A DNA stretch of 48,295 bases from Bacteroidia bacterium (GTDB lineage: Bacteria; Bacteroidota; Bacteroidia; Bacteroidales; Azobacteroidaceae). Positions 18,245 to 26,223 of this stretch are shown here, piece by piece. Numbering within the stretch: the first letter of the stretch is position 1; the number at the start of each line of letters is the position of its first letter. A program made the position numbers and the translations under genes. The DNA lies in assembly GCA_025999115.1 (NCBI GenBank), contig BNWW01000007.1, positions 1 to 48,295 on the forward strand, read 5' to 3'. Under the pieces are notes generated by a model. The model did no database searches, was not told the DNA's origin, and was given only the letters and a program-made list of their open reading frames with translations.

Positions 18245-19144
18245 ATGAAAAACTTACTTTTTACCGGTTCTTCCGGTTTTCTTGGTAAGAATATTCTTGC
18301 ACTATTGCAAAAGCAGTATAATGTATCAACTTTGGATTTGCGTGATGCAGACTATCTTTGTAATCTATCGAAAGGGCATTGTGAATTAAATAAAACATTT
18401 GATATTGTTCTTCATGCGGCAGGAAAAGCACATTCTATTCCGACAACAGAAGTGGAAAAACAAGTCTTTTATGATGTAAATTATCAGGGAACTGTCAACT
18501 TGTGCCGGTCATTGGAAAAAACGGGTATTCCTCAATCTTTTATATTTATCAGCACGGTTGCCGTGTATGGATGTAAAACAGGTTATAATATTACAGAAGA
18601 GCATCCATTAAATGGAAACAGTCCTTATGCTTTGAGTAAAATGAAAGCCGAAGAATATTTGAAGGATTGGAGTAAAAAACATCAAGTCATTTTATCAATC
18701 ATTCGTCCATCACTCATTGCCGGATTAAATCCTCCCGGAAATTTAGGCGCAATGATAAAGGGGATAAAATCAGGATTCTATTTCAATATTTCTGGTGGCG
18801 TGGCTAAGAAAAGCGTTTTAATGGTTCAGGATATAGCAAACTTGGTGCCACTATTAGTGGAAAAAGGAGGAATATACAATGTTTGTGATGATACTCATCC
18901 GTCGTTTGGAGAATTATCCACGTTGATTGCCAAACAGTTGAATACGAAGAATCCAATCTCAATTCCATATTGGACAGCTAACATAATGGCGTTATTCGGC
19001 AATTTATTAGGAGGTAAAGCTCCTATTGATATGAATCGATTAGCCAAAATCATACAACCACTTACTTTTTCAAATGCTAAAGCCAAAGAATCATTAGCTT
19101 GGCAACCGTTGAATGTTTTAGAAAATTTTAAAATTTTTGAATAA
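18245..19144 (+). CDS. NAD-dependent sugar epimerase/dehydratase (WbpV-like)
   Basis: 299 residues of extended SDR type. NLLFTGSSGFLGKNI is the NAD-binding GxxGxxG; HAAGKAHSIP and ISTVAVYG lead to the active-site YALSKMKAE. C-terminal half: RPSLIAGLNPPGNLGAMIKGI. Together with the WecA/WbpL-like transferase that follows (8-base overlap, 19137-19144), it resembles the pair that forms and loads UDP-N-acetyl-quinovosamine or fucosamine onto undecaprenyl phosphate, as WbpV/WbpL do in Pseudomonas O-antigen loci. That pairing is family knowledge; the exact sugar is inference. Confidence 0.82.
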   Translation: MKNLLFTGSSGFLGKNILALLQKQYNVSTLDLRDADYLCNLSKGHCELNKTFDIVLHAAGKAHSIPTTEVEKQVFYDVNYQGTVNLCRSLEKTGIPQSFIFISTVAVYGCKTGYNITEEHPLNGNSPYALSKMKAEEYLKDWSKKHQVILSIIRPSLIAGLNPPGNLGAMIKGIKSGFYFNISGGVAKKSVLMVQDIANLVPLLVEKGGIYNVCDDTHPSFGELSTLIAKQLNTKNPISIPYWTANIMALFGNLLGGKAPIDMNRLAKIIQPLTFSNAKAKESLAWQPLNVLENFKIFE

Positions 19145-20108
19145 TTTTTTTTCGTATTCAATTGTTATTTTTCTATTGTTTGTAGCGATGTTTGTCTATT
19201 TCAAACTCGCAACGAAATACAATATCATCGACCAACCCAATTCCCGCAGTTCGCACGATTACATCACCATTCGCGGCGGCGGCATCGTCTTCTGGTTGGC
19301 AGCAACCTTGTGGTTTTTAATTACGAATTACAAATTACGAATTACGAATGATGGTATTTTTTTCATTTTCGGCCTCACATTAATATCTATTGTCAGTTTC
19401 TGGGATGATATAAAAAGCTTACCCAATAAAATACGCATTGTAATTCATTTTATTTCAATCACTTGTGTCTTCTATGGATTAGGAATTTTCAGCACATTAC
19501 CTTGGTATTTAATCATCACATCCTACATTTTCTTCGTCGGCATCCTCAACGCCTACAATTTCATAGACGGCATCAACGGCATCACAGGCTTATACAGTCT
19601 TACTATTCTTATCGCCTTACAATACATCAATCAGCAGCAAATTCATTTTACCGAACCGGATTTTATCAACTATGCAATTATTGCCTGTATCATTTTCCTC
19701 TTTTTCAATTTTCGGAAAAAAGCGAAATGCTTTGCCGGCGACATCGGCAGCATGGCCATCTCCTTCTGGATAGTAACCTTACTTCTGCAATTAATGCTGA
19801 AAACCGATTCCATTATCTGGATCATGTTTTTAGCCGTTTACGGCGTAGATTCCGTCGGCACAATATTGCATCGTATTTATCTGCAACAGAATATATTCAA
19901 AGCCCACCGAATGCACTTTTACCAAATCTTGGCAAACGAAAAGCATTTATCACACCAACTCGTTTCTTCTCTTTACGCAGTTACCCAACTGCTAATCTGC
20001 GGCATTATTACTACAATTCACTTCTATTTTCCGGCTTGGGAACTCACCGCCGCCATCGCAATTCTCCTTATTTTATCGCTGATTTATTTACTAAAATTCA
20101 AACAATAA
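19137..20108 (+). CDS. Initiating glycosyl-1-phosphate transferase (WecA/WbpL/MraY family)
   Basis: 323 residues with about ten transmembrane helices. Signatures: DQPNSRSSHDYITIRGGGIVFW (shown as its key part D-Q-P-N-x-R-S-S-H), DDIKSLPNKIR with the catalytic DD, NAYNFIDGINGI with the N-x-x-N-x-x-D-G motif, and CFAGDIGSMAI followed by HRMHFYQIL, the histidine motif of the polyprenyl-phosphate GlcNAc/QuiNAc-phosphate transferases. It should start repeat-unit synthesis on undecaprenyl phosphate. The C-terminal two thirds are markedly GC-richer, like the core genes downstream. A four-copy 7-base repeat sits inside the gene at 19320-19347. It ends 4 bases from the convergent exonuclease gene. Confidence 0.88.
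   Translation: MNNFFSYSIVIFLLFVAMFVYFKLATKYNIIDQPNSRSSHDYITIRGGGIVFWLAATLWFLITNYKLRITNDGIFFIFGLTLISIVSFWDDIKSLPNKIRIVIHFISITCVFYGLGIFSTLPWYLIITSYIFFVGILNAYNFIDGINGITGLYSLTILIALQYINQQQIHFTEPDFINYAIIACIIFLFFNFRKKAKCFAGDIGSMAISFWIVTLLLQLMLKTDSIIWIMFLAVYGVDSVGTILHRIYLQQNIFKAHRMHFYQILANEKHLSHQLVSSLYAVTQLLICGIITTIHFYFPAWELTAAIAILLILSLIYLLKFKQ
19320..19347 (+). repeat. Four-copy heptanucleotide tandem repeat inside the initiating transferase gene
   Basis: ATTACGA, ATTACAA, ATTACGA, ATTACGA in direct succession (third base-pair difference only in copy 2). It is read in frame as ITNYKLRITN, in the loop between helix 2 and helix 3 where relatives vary. As the unit is 7 bases, gain or loss of one copy would shift the frame. 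Confidence 0.85.
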
Positions 20109-20112
20109 GACA

Positions 20113-20883
20113 TTATTTCTTAAACGCCGACCGCAATTTAATCGTTGTAAAAATCTTCTTGGTATGCAGCGGAAAATCGCCCTGCATGATCCAACTATAA
20201 TAACCCGGATCTTCCCGCAACACTTCTTCCGCCAAACGGCCTTTGTATTTGCCGAAGTTGATGATTTCCTGCTTTTTGTCGTTGAAAACCACCCGTCCGG
20301 CGAAATCCACATTGTTGGTAAAAGCGGAATATTCCGAAAGAAATTGAATGTCGTTTTGTAAATCGGAATAGCGGTCTAATTGCGCTTTCAGAATTTCGTA
20401 AGTGGCTTTGGTGTCGGCTTCGGCCGTGTGCGCGTTTTCCAAATCCAAATCGCAATAAAACTTATAGGCGGCCGACAAGGTACGCTGTTCTTTTTTGTGG
20501 AAAATCGTTTGTACATCCACAAATTTGCGTTTCATCAAATCAATATCCATGTCGGCGCGAAGAAATTCTTCGGCCAAAAGCGGAATATCGAAGCGATTGG
20601 AATTATATCCCGCCAAATCGCAACCCTCAATTTGAGCGGCTAACGATTTGGCAATGGATTTGAAAGTGGGACAATCTTTCACGTCTTCGTCGGAAATACC
20701 ATGTACCGCGGTTGATTCCGGTGGAATCGGCATTTCAGGATTGATACGTCGTGTTTTTGAATCTTCGTCGCCGTTGGGAGATACTTTCAAATAAGAAATT
20801 TCCACAATACGATCGGAAACAATGTTGATTCCGGTGGTTTCGAGGTCGAAGAAGATGATCGGATTTTTTAAATTTAATTTCAT
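20113..20883 (-). CDS. DEDDh 3'-5' exonuclease (DNA polymerase III epsilon-like)
   Basis: 256 residues. Exo I is FDLETTG (residues 12-18); exo II lies in GYNSNRFDIPLLAEE; exo III is HTAEADTKATYEI, with the H-x4-D that defines the DEDDh class. This covers residues 1 to about 170, the DnaQ core. A C-terminal part of about 80 residues (INFGKYKGRLAEEVLREDPGYYSWI) matches the small domain that follows the nuclease in Bacteroidota epsilon-like exonucleases. The gene overlaps dnaN by 4 bases (ATG of this gene inside the dnaN stop), so both are made together. This links an exonuclease to the sliding clamp and suggests a proofreading or repair role. The name dnaQ is avoided because the Bacteroidota polymerase subunit assignment is unclear. 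Confidence 0.85.
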   Translation of the reverse strand: MKLNLKNPIIFFDLETTGINIVSDRIVEISYLKVSPNGDEDSKTRRINPEMPIPPESTAVHGISDEDVKDCPTFKSIAKSLAAQIEGCDLAGYNSNRFDIPLLAEEFLRADMDIDLMKRKFVDVQTIFHKKEQRTLSAAYKFYCDLDLENAHTAEADTKATYEILKAQLDRYSDLQNDIQFLSEYSAFTNNVDFAGRVVFNDKKQEIINFGKYKGRLAEEVLREDPGYYSWIMQGDFPLHTKKIFTTIKLRSAFKK

Positions 20884-22004
20884 TCGTTCAGCATCATCGG
20901 CATTAGGAGCATCAATAAATCTTCGGCTTCTTCGTTTTCCGAAGGAAGAATCAAACCGGCGCGCGAAGGATCGGCTAATTCGATGACTACTTCTTCCGAA
21001 ATCAAGTTATTCAAAATTTCGATTAAGAGCGTTCCTTTGAAACCGATGCTCATGTCCACTCCATCGTAGATACAAGCCAATGTTTCTTCGGCCGAAGTCG
21101 AGAAATCAATGTCTTGCGCCGAAATAAAGATGCTGTTGGCCGAAAAATGCAATTTAATCAAATTGGTTCCCGAATCGGAAAATACGGTAACACGTTTCAG
21201 TGCATTGGTCAAACTAACACGATCGACCGTTACTTTGTAGGGATTATTGGTTGGAATTACCCCGTTGTAATTCGGATAACGGCCTTCAATCAAGCGGCAA
21301 ACCACGACAAAGCGTTCCATGGTAATGTATGCGTTGTTGGTATCGAAACCGATGGTAACTTCGCCTTCTTCACGCGGAAGGATGGTGCGCAACAAGTTGG
21401 CGGGTTTTTTCGGTAAAATAAAATTGGCCGTATTGTTTCCCGTAACGCCCAAGTTTTTGAAACGTACCAATTTATGACCGTCGGAAGCGACAAATGTGAT
21501 GTTTTCGTCGGAAATATCGAAATAAATTCCGTTCATGACAGGACGAAGTTCGTCGTCGCCGGTAGCGAAAATGGTGTGAGAAAGTCCCGCCAACAAATCG
21601 CCGGCGCTGAGGCTCAATTTGGCCGCATCGTCGTTCAAGGGCTTCGATTGCGGATATTCTTCGCCGTTTTGCGCTACGAAATTGTATTTACCGTTTTTAT
21701 AGGAAATGAACATGGCCAAGGTGTCGTCGTTAATTTCAAAAACAACAGGCTGTTCGGGAAGTTCTTTCAAGGCTTCCAAGAGGTTTTTGGAGGGGACGGC
21801 GAATTTACCGGCGCCATCCACATCGTTTACTTCGATGGACGTACTCATGCGCGTTTCACTGTCGGCCGCAGTGATGGTTAATTGATTGTCTTGCAATTCA
21901 AACAAGAAACAATCCAAAATGGGAATGGGATTTTTGGAAGCGATAACCCTGCCTACTGTTTGCAAGTGGCTCAATAATAAATTACTGGATACAACGAATT
22001 TCAT
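20880..22004 (-). CDS. dnaN: DNA polymerase III sliding clamp, beta subunit
   Basis: 374 residues, the expected length for the beta clamp (about 365-375). N-terminus MKFVVSSNLLLSHLQTVGRVIASKNPIPIL with the clamp motif S-K-N-P-I-P-I-L; later LPEQPVVF, LAGLSHTIFATGDDELRPVMNGIYF (R-P-x-M-N-G), ASDGHKLVR and FKGTLLIEIL. It forms a dimeric ring around DNA that tethers DNA polymerase III. C-terminal MLLMPMMLNE is the usual end with an L-M-P-M-x-L motif. It has a clear promoter upstream (22042-22073) and is followed by the exonuclease gene. Confidence 0.95.
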   Translation of the reverse strand: MKFVVSSNLLLSHLQTVGRVIASKNPIPILDCFLFELQDNQLTITAADSETRMSTSIEVNDVDGAGKFAVPSKNLLEALKELPEQPVVFEINDDTLAMFISYKNGKYNFVAQNGEEYPQSKPLNDDAAKLSLSAGDLLAGLSHTIFATGDDELRPVMNGIYFDISDENITFVASDGHKLVRFKNLGVTGNNTANFILPKKPANLLRTILPREEGEVTIGFDTNNAYITMERFVVVCRLIEGRYPNYNGVIPTNNPYKVTVDRVSLTNALKRVTVFSDSGTNLIKLHFSANSIFISAQDIDFSTSAEETLACIYDGVDMSIGFKGTLLIEILNNLISEEVVIELADPSRAGLILPSENEEAEDLLMLLMPMMLNE

Positions 22005-22041
22005 ACTGTATTATGCGTTTTATAATTTTATTTTGCAAGTG

Positions 22042-22073
22042 CAAACGTACACATAAATTTTCGGATTAACAAA
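22042..22073 (-). promoter_or_regulatory. Promoter of dnaN
   Basis: Read on the minus strand: TTTG (22073-22070), 20 bases, TACGTTTG (22049-22042). This is a full match to the Bacteroidota TTTG / TAnnTTTG promoter. Transcription should begin near 22036, about 30 bases before the dnaN ATG. Confidence 0.75.
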
Positions 22074-22092
22074 ACTTGCGGGATAAAATCGT

Positions 22093-22100
22093 TATTTTTG
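22093..22100 (+). promoter_or_regulatory. -7 box candidate of rlmH
   Basis: TATTTTTG, followed 22 bases later by the rlmH ATG, fits TAnnTTTG. No TTTG is found at the expected distance upstream, so the match is partial. It is divergent from the dnaN promoter. Confidence 0.45.
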
Positions 22101-22122
22101 CAGTCGATTTTTTTAAAACAAA

Positions 22123-22596
22123 ATGAAAATACAATTGATCGTTATTGGAAAAACAAGTCAGGATTTTGTAGAACGCGGTTTAGCGGAATATGCCGGCCGT
22201 TTGAAACATTATCTTCCGTTTGAAATGCAAATCATTCCCGATATTAAAAATGCCAAAAATTTATCGTTTGAACAAATCAAGGAAAAAGAGGGTGAATGTT
22301 TGCTGAAAATACTTCAACCTGGCGATTATGTGGCGCTTTTAGACGAACACGGAAAAGAATTTACGTCGATGCAGTTTGCGGCTTATCTCGAAAAAAAGAA
22401 GCAGACGATTGCTAAAAACCTTGTTTTTGTCATTGGCGGGCCGTATGGTTTCTCGCAAAAAATATACGATTTGGCGCAGGAAAAAATTTCTTTATCGAAA
22501 ATGACATTTTCGCATCAATTGATACGGTTGATTTTTGCCGAGCAACTTTATCGTGCGATGACGATATTGGGCGGGGAACCGTATCATCATGAATAG
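22123..22596 (+). CDS. rlmH: 23S rRNA pseudouridine1915-N3-methyltransferase
   Basis: 157 residues, the family's usual length (155-159). MKIQLIVIGKT, GDYVALLDEHGKEFTSMQFA, FVIGGPYGFS and SLSKMTFSHQLIRLIFAEQLYRAMTI are the SPOUT-class motifs. The G-G-P/A-x-G-F S-adenosylmethionine-binding knot loop and the terminal H-P/x-Y-H (GEPYHHE) are complete. It methylates helix 69 of 23S rRNA in the ribosome. Gene stands alone between divergent dnaN and a hairpin terminator. Confidence 0.95.
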   Translation: MKIQLIVIGKTSQDFVERGLAEYAGRLKHYLPFEMQIIPDIKNAKNLSFEQIKEKEGECLLKILQPGDYVALLDEHGKEFTSMQFAAYLEKKKQTIAKNLVFVIGGPYGFSQKIYDLAQEKISLSKMTFSHQLIRLIFAEQLYRAMTILGGEPYHHE

Positions 22597-22598
22597 CA

Positions 22599-22631
22599 AA
22601 CCCTAACAAGATTTTAAACCTTGTTAGGGTT
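22599..22631. terminator. Bidirectional hairpin between rlmH and the convergent T9SS gene
   Basis: AACCCTAACAAG (22599-22610) and CTTGTTAGGGTT (22620-22631) form a perfect 12-bp stem with a 9-base loop. It starts 3 bases after the rlmH stop and lies in the 68-base gap between two converging genes. No U-run is obvious on either strand, but position and strength suggest a shared terminator. A shorter relative is at 40109-40123. Confidence 0.7.
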
Positions 22632-22664
22632 AAGCTCTAACTTCATTCGCGTTCTAACTAAGTA

Positions 22665-24053
22665 TTAGAACACAATTTTTTGTGAATAATTGCCGGCGCG
22701 TACAATGTAAATGCCTTTTGACAAGTTATTCAGTTCAATATTGCTGCCTTTAACGATGGAGGATTGAACTTTTGCGCCTACGATGTTGTAGATTTCTACA
22801 ACGGATCCGTTCGATAAATTACCTATCAACAAAGTGTTGCCCGAAACATAGAACATCACACCATCTTTGGAGGGATTATTTATTCCCGCAAGGTTTATGC
22901 CTGTGATTTTTACGTTATCCAAGCGATAGCCGTAACCGGTTGGGTTGTTTGCCGCTGTATAATAGAAACGTAATTTAATGGTATTTGCCGCGGGGATGGC
23001 AATATTTCCCGAATTTACGTAGGCATTTTGTTTAACAACAGGAACAGAAGGTACTGTAACCGCCACATTATTGACTTCAACAATTGCTTTGTTTGCATCG
23101 CCGCTTGCATTATTGGAAGCTACATCAAACGACAATTTCAAATCGCTGTAACCTGCAGCCGGAATATTGCTGATAACCAAATCGCTTTCTTTGGCAGCTG
23201 GAAACCAAACGTGTGTATTTATGTTGTTTGTAGCCCGAATATCGGGATAGTCAGTTGTGGTATAAGAGAAAACAACCGGAGCGCCATTGTCGTAATCGGT
23301 ATATCCAGCTATGGTTGCACGTGGATTTGCCGTAGGACCTTCTTCTCCGAAAGTTTCGTAAAATATGACATTTCCAGAGGGATTGGTACCGCCTTCGCTA
23401 ATTGTGATTTCAACATCGTCAAGATAAAATTCAGATTCATTACCCCAAAAATCAAAATACACATAATCGTTGATAACTGAAGCATCAACAGTATATTCCG
23501 CCCATTGATTGGTAAGTTCAATGTCGGTACCTTCGTCATAATCGAAATCATCTAATTCTTCGTCGTAAAAATTAGTGTAAACAGTTATAATATCACCATC
23601 AGTTGCTTTTGTACGTGCCTTAAATGTAATTGTAGCAATAGTTGAACCATCAAAAACAGGGGTTCCAATATAACCCGGAGCATCTGGGTATGCGGAGTTA
23701 TATTCGCTGTATGGAACAATGTCTATATAGGCTGTTCCTCCAGCTTGTTTTACTCCCCAGCCAAACCATCCTTCGTTTTGGGTGTAAGATACCGGAATTT
23801 CTTCTGTATCTTCATCGGTAATATCCACTGCATCAGGAGCCGCCTCACTCCCCGCCGTAAATTTACTAAAATCTTCAAACAAAATTGTTTCAGCCGTTTG
23901 GGCTTGCGCCGAGCGTAAAACATTAGGATGTTGCGATTTCAACTGAGCAATTTTTTCTTTCGAAAAATGAATACGTTTGCCTTGTTTCGGGGTTGCCATA
24001 GCCGTCAAGACCGACAAGCAAAGCACAAAAATAAAAATATAACTTTTTTTCAT
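22665..24053 (-). CDS. Secreted protein with type IX secretion sorting domain
   Basis: About 462 residues from ATG 24053, which gives a good signal peptide (MKKSYIFIFVLCLSVLTAMA). An upstream in-frame ATG at 24092 would add 13 residues ahead of it and is less likely. The middle has two beta-rich segments that start ILFEDFSKF and VIFYETFGEEG, like the choice-of-anchor/carbohydrate-binding jelly-roll repeats of Bacteroidota surface proteins, and DDVEI and LDNVKITG strands. The last 65 residues (SVVEIYNIVGAKVQSS, then LSKGIYIVRAG and QKIVF) are a Por/T9SS type A sorting domain. So the protein should cross the inner membrane by Sec and the outer membrane by T9SS. Function of the mature part unknown; no catalytic motif seen. 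Confidence 0.85.
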   Translation of the reverse strand: MKKSYIFIFVLCLSVLTAMATPKQGKRIHFSKEKIAQLKSQHPNVLRSAQAQTAETILFEDFSKFTAGSEAAPDAVDITDEDTEEIPVSYTQNEGWFGWGVKQAGGTAYIDIVPYSEYNSAYPDAPGYIGTPVFDGSTIATITFKARTKATDGDIITVYTNFYDEELDDFDYDEGTDIELTNQWAEYTVDASVINDYVYFDFWGNESEFYLDDVEITISEGGTNPSGNVIFYETFGEEGPTANPRATIAGYTDYDNGAPVVFSYTTTDYPDIRATNNINTHVWFPAAKESDLVISNIPAAGYSDLKLSFDVASNNASGDANKAIVEVNNVAVTVPSVPVVKQNAYVNSGNIAIPAANTIKLRFYYTAANNPTGYGYRLDNVKITGINLAGINNPSKDGVMFYVSGNTLLIGNLSNGSVVEIYNIVGAKVQSSIVKGSNIELNNLSKGIYIVRAGNYSQKIVF

Positions 24054-24114
24054 GATTGAAAAATTTAAATGAATACTATAATATATAATCATAATTCGTG
24101 ATATTCTAAGACAA

Positions 24115-24147
24115 AAAATCCTCCAATAATGTCTATTAGAGGATTTT
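24115..24147 (-). terminator. Terminator of tRNA-Arg
   Basis: AAAATCCTC (24115-24123) pairs with GAGGATTTT (24139-24147), and AATA/TATT inside can extend the stem. On the minus strand a T-run follows directly, giving a Rho-independent terminator 15 bases after the tRNA 3' end. Confidence 0.75.
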
Positions 24148-24161
24148 GATAAACTATCTTG

Positions 24162-24233
24162 TACACCCGAAGGGAATCGAACCCTTATCTTAGGTACCGG
24201 AAACCTACATTCTATCCATTGAACTACAGGTGC
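24162..24233 (-). tRNA. tRNA-Arg (anticodon CCG)
   Basis: 72 bases on the minus strand with a full cloverleaf. Acceptor GCACCTG pairs with CGGGTGT (G1:U72 and one U:G wobble), discriminator A. D stem is GTTC/GAAT; anticodon stem TAGGT/ACCTA with loop TTCCGGT, so the anticodon is CCG, reading the codon CGG. T stem is AAGGG/CCCTT with loop TTCGATT. No CCA is encoded. It has its own promoter and terminator, so it is a single-gene unit. Confidence 0.95.
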
Positions 24234-24251
24234 GAGCGGTTAAAGAGCCGG

Positions 24252-24282
24252 CAAAGATAGTATATTTTTTGTATGGGACAAA
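24252..24282 (-). promoter_or_regulatory. Promoter of tRNA-Arg
   Basis: On the minus strand TTTG (24282-24279), a 19-base gap and TATCTTTG (24259-24252) match the Bacteroidota promoter exactly. The predicted start is near 24246, a dozen bases before the mature tRNA. Confidence 0.8.
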
Positions 24283-24308
24283 GAATGTTTTAATTAAAAT
24301 TAAAAAAC

Positions 24309-24914
24309 ATGGCAAAAGACAAAACAACCGGCGGTGGTTTCCAACTACGGGACGATTTATTGGAAGAAGTGAGTTACGCCGCTAAAAAGCAGTTTTTCGA
24401 TAGCCTGTATGAAGAAATTAAAAACTTTCTTTACAGCCTAACGGAAGAGGAAAAAAACAAAGTTTCATATATCGGAATGGAAGTTGGAGTTCTTTATTTT
24501 GAAGGTTGGATGATTAATGTGTATTGTTATAAGCCCTATCAGTCTATGATTGATACTTGGATGGATAATAGATTTGCTGATGGAGGAGCATGGTCGTTGT
24601 TAACTGGAAAATCGATTGAAATAGAGAGTAACGATACCTTATTCCGGCAATGGATGGAACAAACGCCGTATTCAGCTGTCTTTCAATCCTTGGGAGAGCA
24701 GGATTATGATTATGATGCTGATTATAAACAGGGTTATGATGGTAATATGCTGAATATGCTTTGTTATATTTTCCTGATGCCGGGAGTCAAGCGACTGCGG
24801 CGGCGTTTGTTTGAAGACCAAATTATTCAACAAACATTCGGGAAAAGGATACCGGTTTATGTAAAACCGCACAATGACGAAGTGATATTTAGTGATAAAT
24901 CATTAATTTTGTAG
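24309..24914 (+). CDS. Uncharacterised protein, 201 aa
   Basis: I do not recognise this protein. It is soluble with no signal peptide or transmembrane helix, rich in acidic and aromatic residues. N-terminus MAKDKTTGGGFQLRDDLLEE is followed by an amphipathic helix. There is an acidic tyrosine-rich stretch DYDYDADYKQGYDG near residues 136-149 and a basic KRLRRRLFEDQ segment after it. Start ATG 24309 is supported by a purine/A-rich leader. A gap of 24 bases separates it from the next gene in the same direction. Composition resembles small immunity-like or regulatory proteins, but no function can be claimed. Confidence 0.6.
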   Translation: MAKDKTTGGGFQLRDDLLEEVSYAAKKQFFDSLYEEIKNFLYSLTEEEKNKVSYIGMEVGVLYFEGWMINVYCYKPYQSMIDTWMDNRFADGGAWSLLTGKSIEIESNDTLFRQWMEQTPYSAVFQSLGEQDYDYDADYKQGYDGNMLNMLCYIFLMPGVKRLRRRLFEDQIIQQTFGKRIPVYVKPHNDEVIFSDKSLIL

Positions 24915-24938
24915 TTGAATTTTTAAACATACAAAAAT

Positions 24939-25712
24939 ATGGAAATTAGAAAAGAAGATTATACTCCTGAATTTGAAGATGTTTTGGAGCATTGTAAGAA
25001 ACACAATTTGTTTTTGGGAGAGGGAAATCCGAATGCACAAATTTTATTAATAGGCAAAGAAGTTGGTGGAAATAAACCAAATTCATTGGAAGAAATTAAA
25101 CAATTGTCGGATAGAGATGTTGAAAGGAATCTTAAAGATTGGCAAGACGGTTATAATTTAGAAAAAATAAAAGCTGATATTTTTAAAAATTCTAAAAATC
25201 CTACTTGGAATAATTATCAAAAATTAGTAAGTAAAATTTTGAATTCAAATTTGGATAAATACGATTTTCTTAATCATTGTTTTATGACCGAATTAAGCCA
25301 AATTCATTTGCCAAACAGCAATTATTTAAAAGAAAAAGGTTGGGAAAAAGAGGGTAATAATATCCGACAAAAAAATATAACGGAAAGAGAATCACTGTTT
25401 TCAATGACATTTTTTAGAAGTTTTCCCATTATAATAATGGCTTGCGGACATTATCCGAGAGATTTTGGTTTTGATATTCAATATGTTTTTGATGTAGAAT
25501 GTAAAGAAAAAGTTCTTGTGAGAACAGAAAGAGTAAAAAACAGGTGGTATAATATTCATATTCAAAACAATGGAAATTCTCGTATCCTAATTCATACAAG
25601 ACAGTTCAGTACGCAAAGAGAATCGTCAGAAACACTATATCCATTAATCAATACAATAGCTGAAAAATGTAGAAGTTTCATAACTAAAAATCTGACAGTA
25701 ATACAGATATGA
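24939..25712 (+). CDS. Uncharacterised protein, possibly uracil-DNA-glycosylase-like fold
   Basis: 257 residues. Near the N-terminus GEGNPNAQILLIGKEVGG resembles the opening of the UDG superfamily (G-N-P-x-A-x-I-L-x-V-G-E-x-P-G), with EVGG in place of the usual EAPG. Later MTELSQIHLPN and IIIMACGHY could be the strand and late histidine region, but the H-P-S motif is not clear. So fold similarity is suggested, enzymatic activity is not. It shares its stop with the start of the next gene (ATGA at 25709-25712), so the two are coupled. It is more AT-rich than the WYL gene. Confidence 0.5.
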   Translation: MEIRKEDYTPEFEDVLEHCKKHNLFLGEGNPNAQILLIGKEVGGNKPNSLEEIKQLSDRDVERNLKDWQDGYNLEKIKADIFKNSKNPTWNNYQKLVSKILNSNLDKYDFLNHCFMTELSQIHLPNSNYLKEKGWEKEGNNIRQKNITERESLFSMTFFRSFPIIIMACGHYPRDFGFDIQYVFDVECKEKVLVRTERVKNRWYNIHIQNNGNSRILIHTRQFSTQRESSETLYPLINTIAEKCRSFITKNLTVIQI

Positions 25713-26223
25713 AAAATCTTTTTAATCGTTACATTTGGCTGGTTGATACCATCTTTCGCGCCGAAAAAATCACGTTTGAGGAAATCAACGAGCGTTGGCT
25801 GCGCAACGAAATGAGCGAGGGCAAGGAAATTCCTTTACGCACATTCCATAATCACCGGCAAGCGATTGAGGAATTATTCGACATCAATATAGAATGCGAC
25901 AAACGCAACGGCTATGTTTATTACATTGATATCAAAGAAGATATGGAACGCGGCGGTATCCGCTCGTGGCTGTTGAATACCTTTGCCGTCAATAATCTGA
26001 TAAACGAAAGCCATAAACTGAAACAGCGGATTTTGTTTGAAACCATTCCCTCCGGACAACGCTTTCTGACCCCGATTATTGAAGCCATGCGCGACAACCT
26101 GAGTACGGAAATCACTTATCAAAGTTTCGGGCGCGACCAGCCGAATACGTTTGAAATAGAACCGTATTGCGTAAAAGTATTCAAACAAAGATGGTATGTC
26201 GTCGGGCGAAATCCGTATTATAA
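25709..26223 (+). pseudogene. WYL-domain transcriptional regulator, truncated
   Basis: The start (LFNRYIWLVDTIFRAEKITFEEINERW) is the HTH region and the part from about residue 125 (RDNLSTEITYQSFGRD, then EPYCVKVFKQRWYVVGRNPYY) is the first half of a WYL domain. Such regulators are normally about 300-330 residues; here similarity stops at residue about 172 (codons near 26220). The frame stays open to 26404, but from 26221 on it reads the complement of an AlbA_2 gene (minus strand), so the last 60 residues are not WYL. WYL domains bind nucleic acid or small ligands and often control defence genes. This copy should be inactive. Confidence 0.8.

Noticed and set aside
19463..20200. Long plus-strand open frame of 245 codons
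   Set aside because: It is a shadow frame of the WecA-like gene and exonuclease region; its translation is rich in His/Arg/Leu without motifs, and it crosses the end of the true gene.
21474..21881. Plus-strand frame of 135 codons inside dnaN
   Set aside because: Shadow frame opposite a clear dnaN coding sequence.
24162..24233. tRNA-Arg as integration site of the mobilizable element
   Set aside because: Elements integrate at the tRNA 3' end, which here faces lower coordinates, while the element lies at the 5' side. No copy of the tRNA 3' end was noticed near 28.6 or 34.3 kb.
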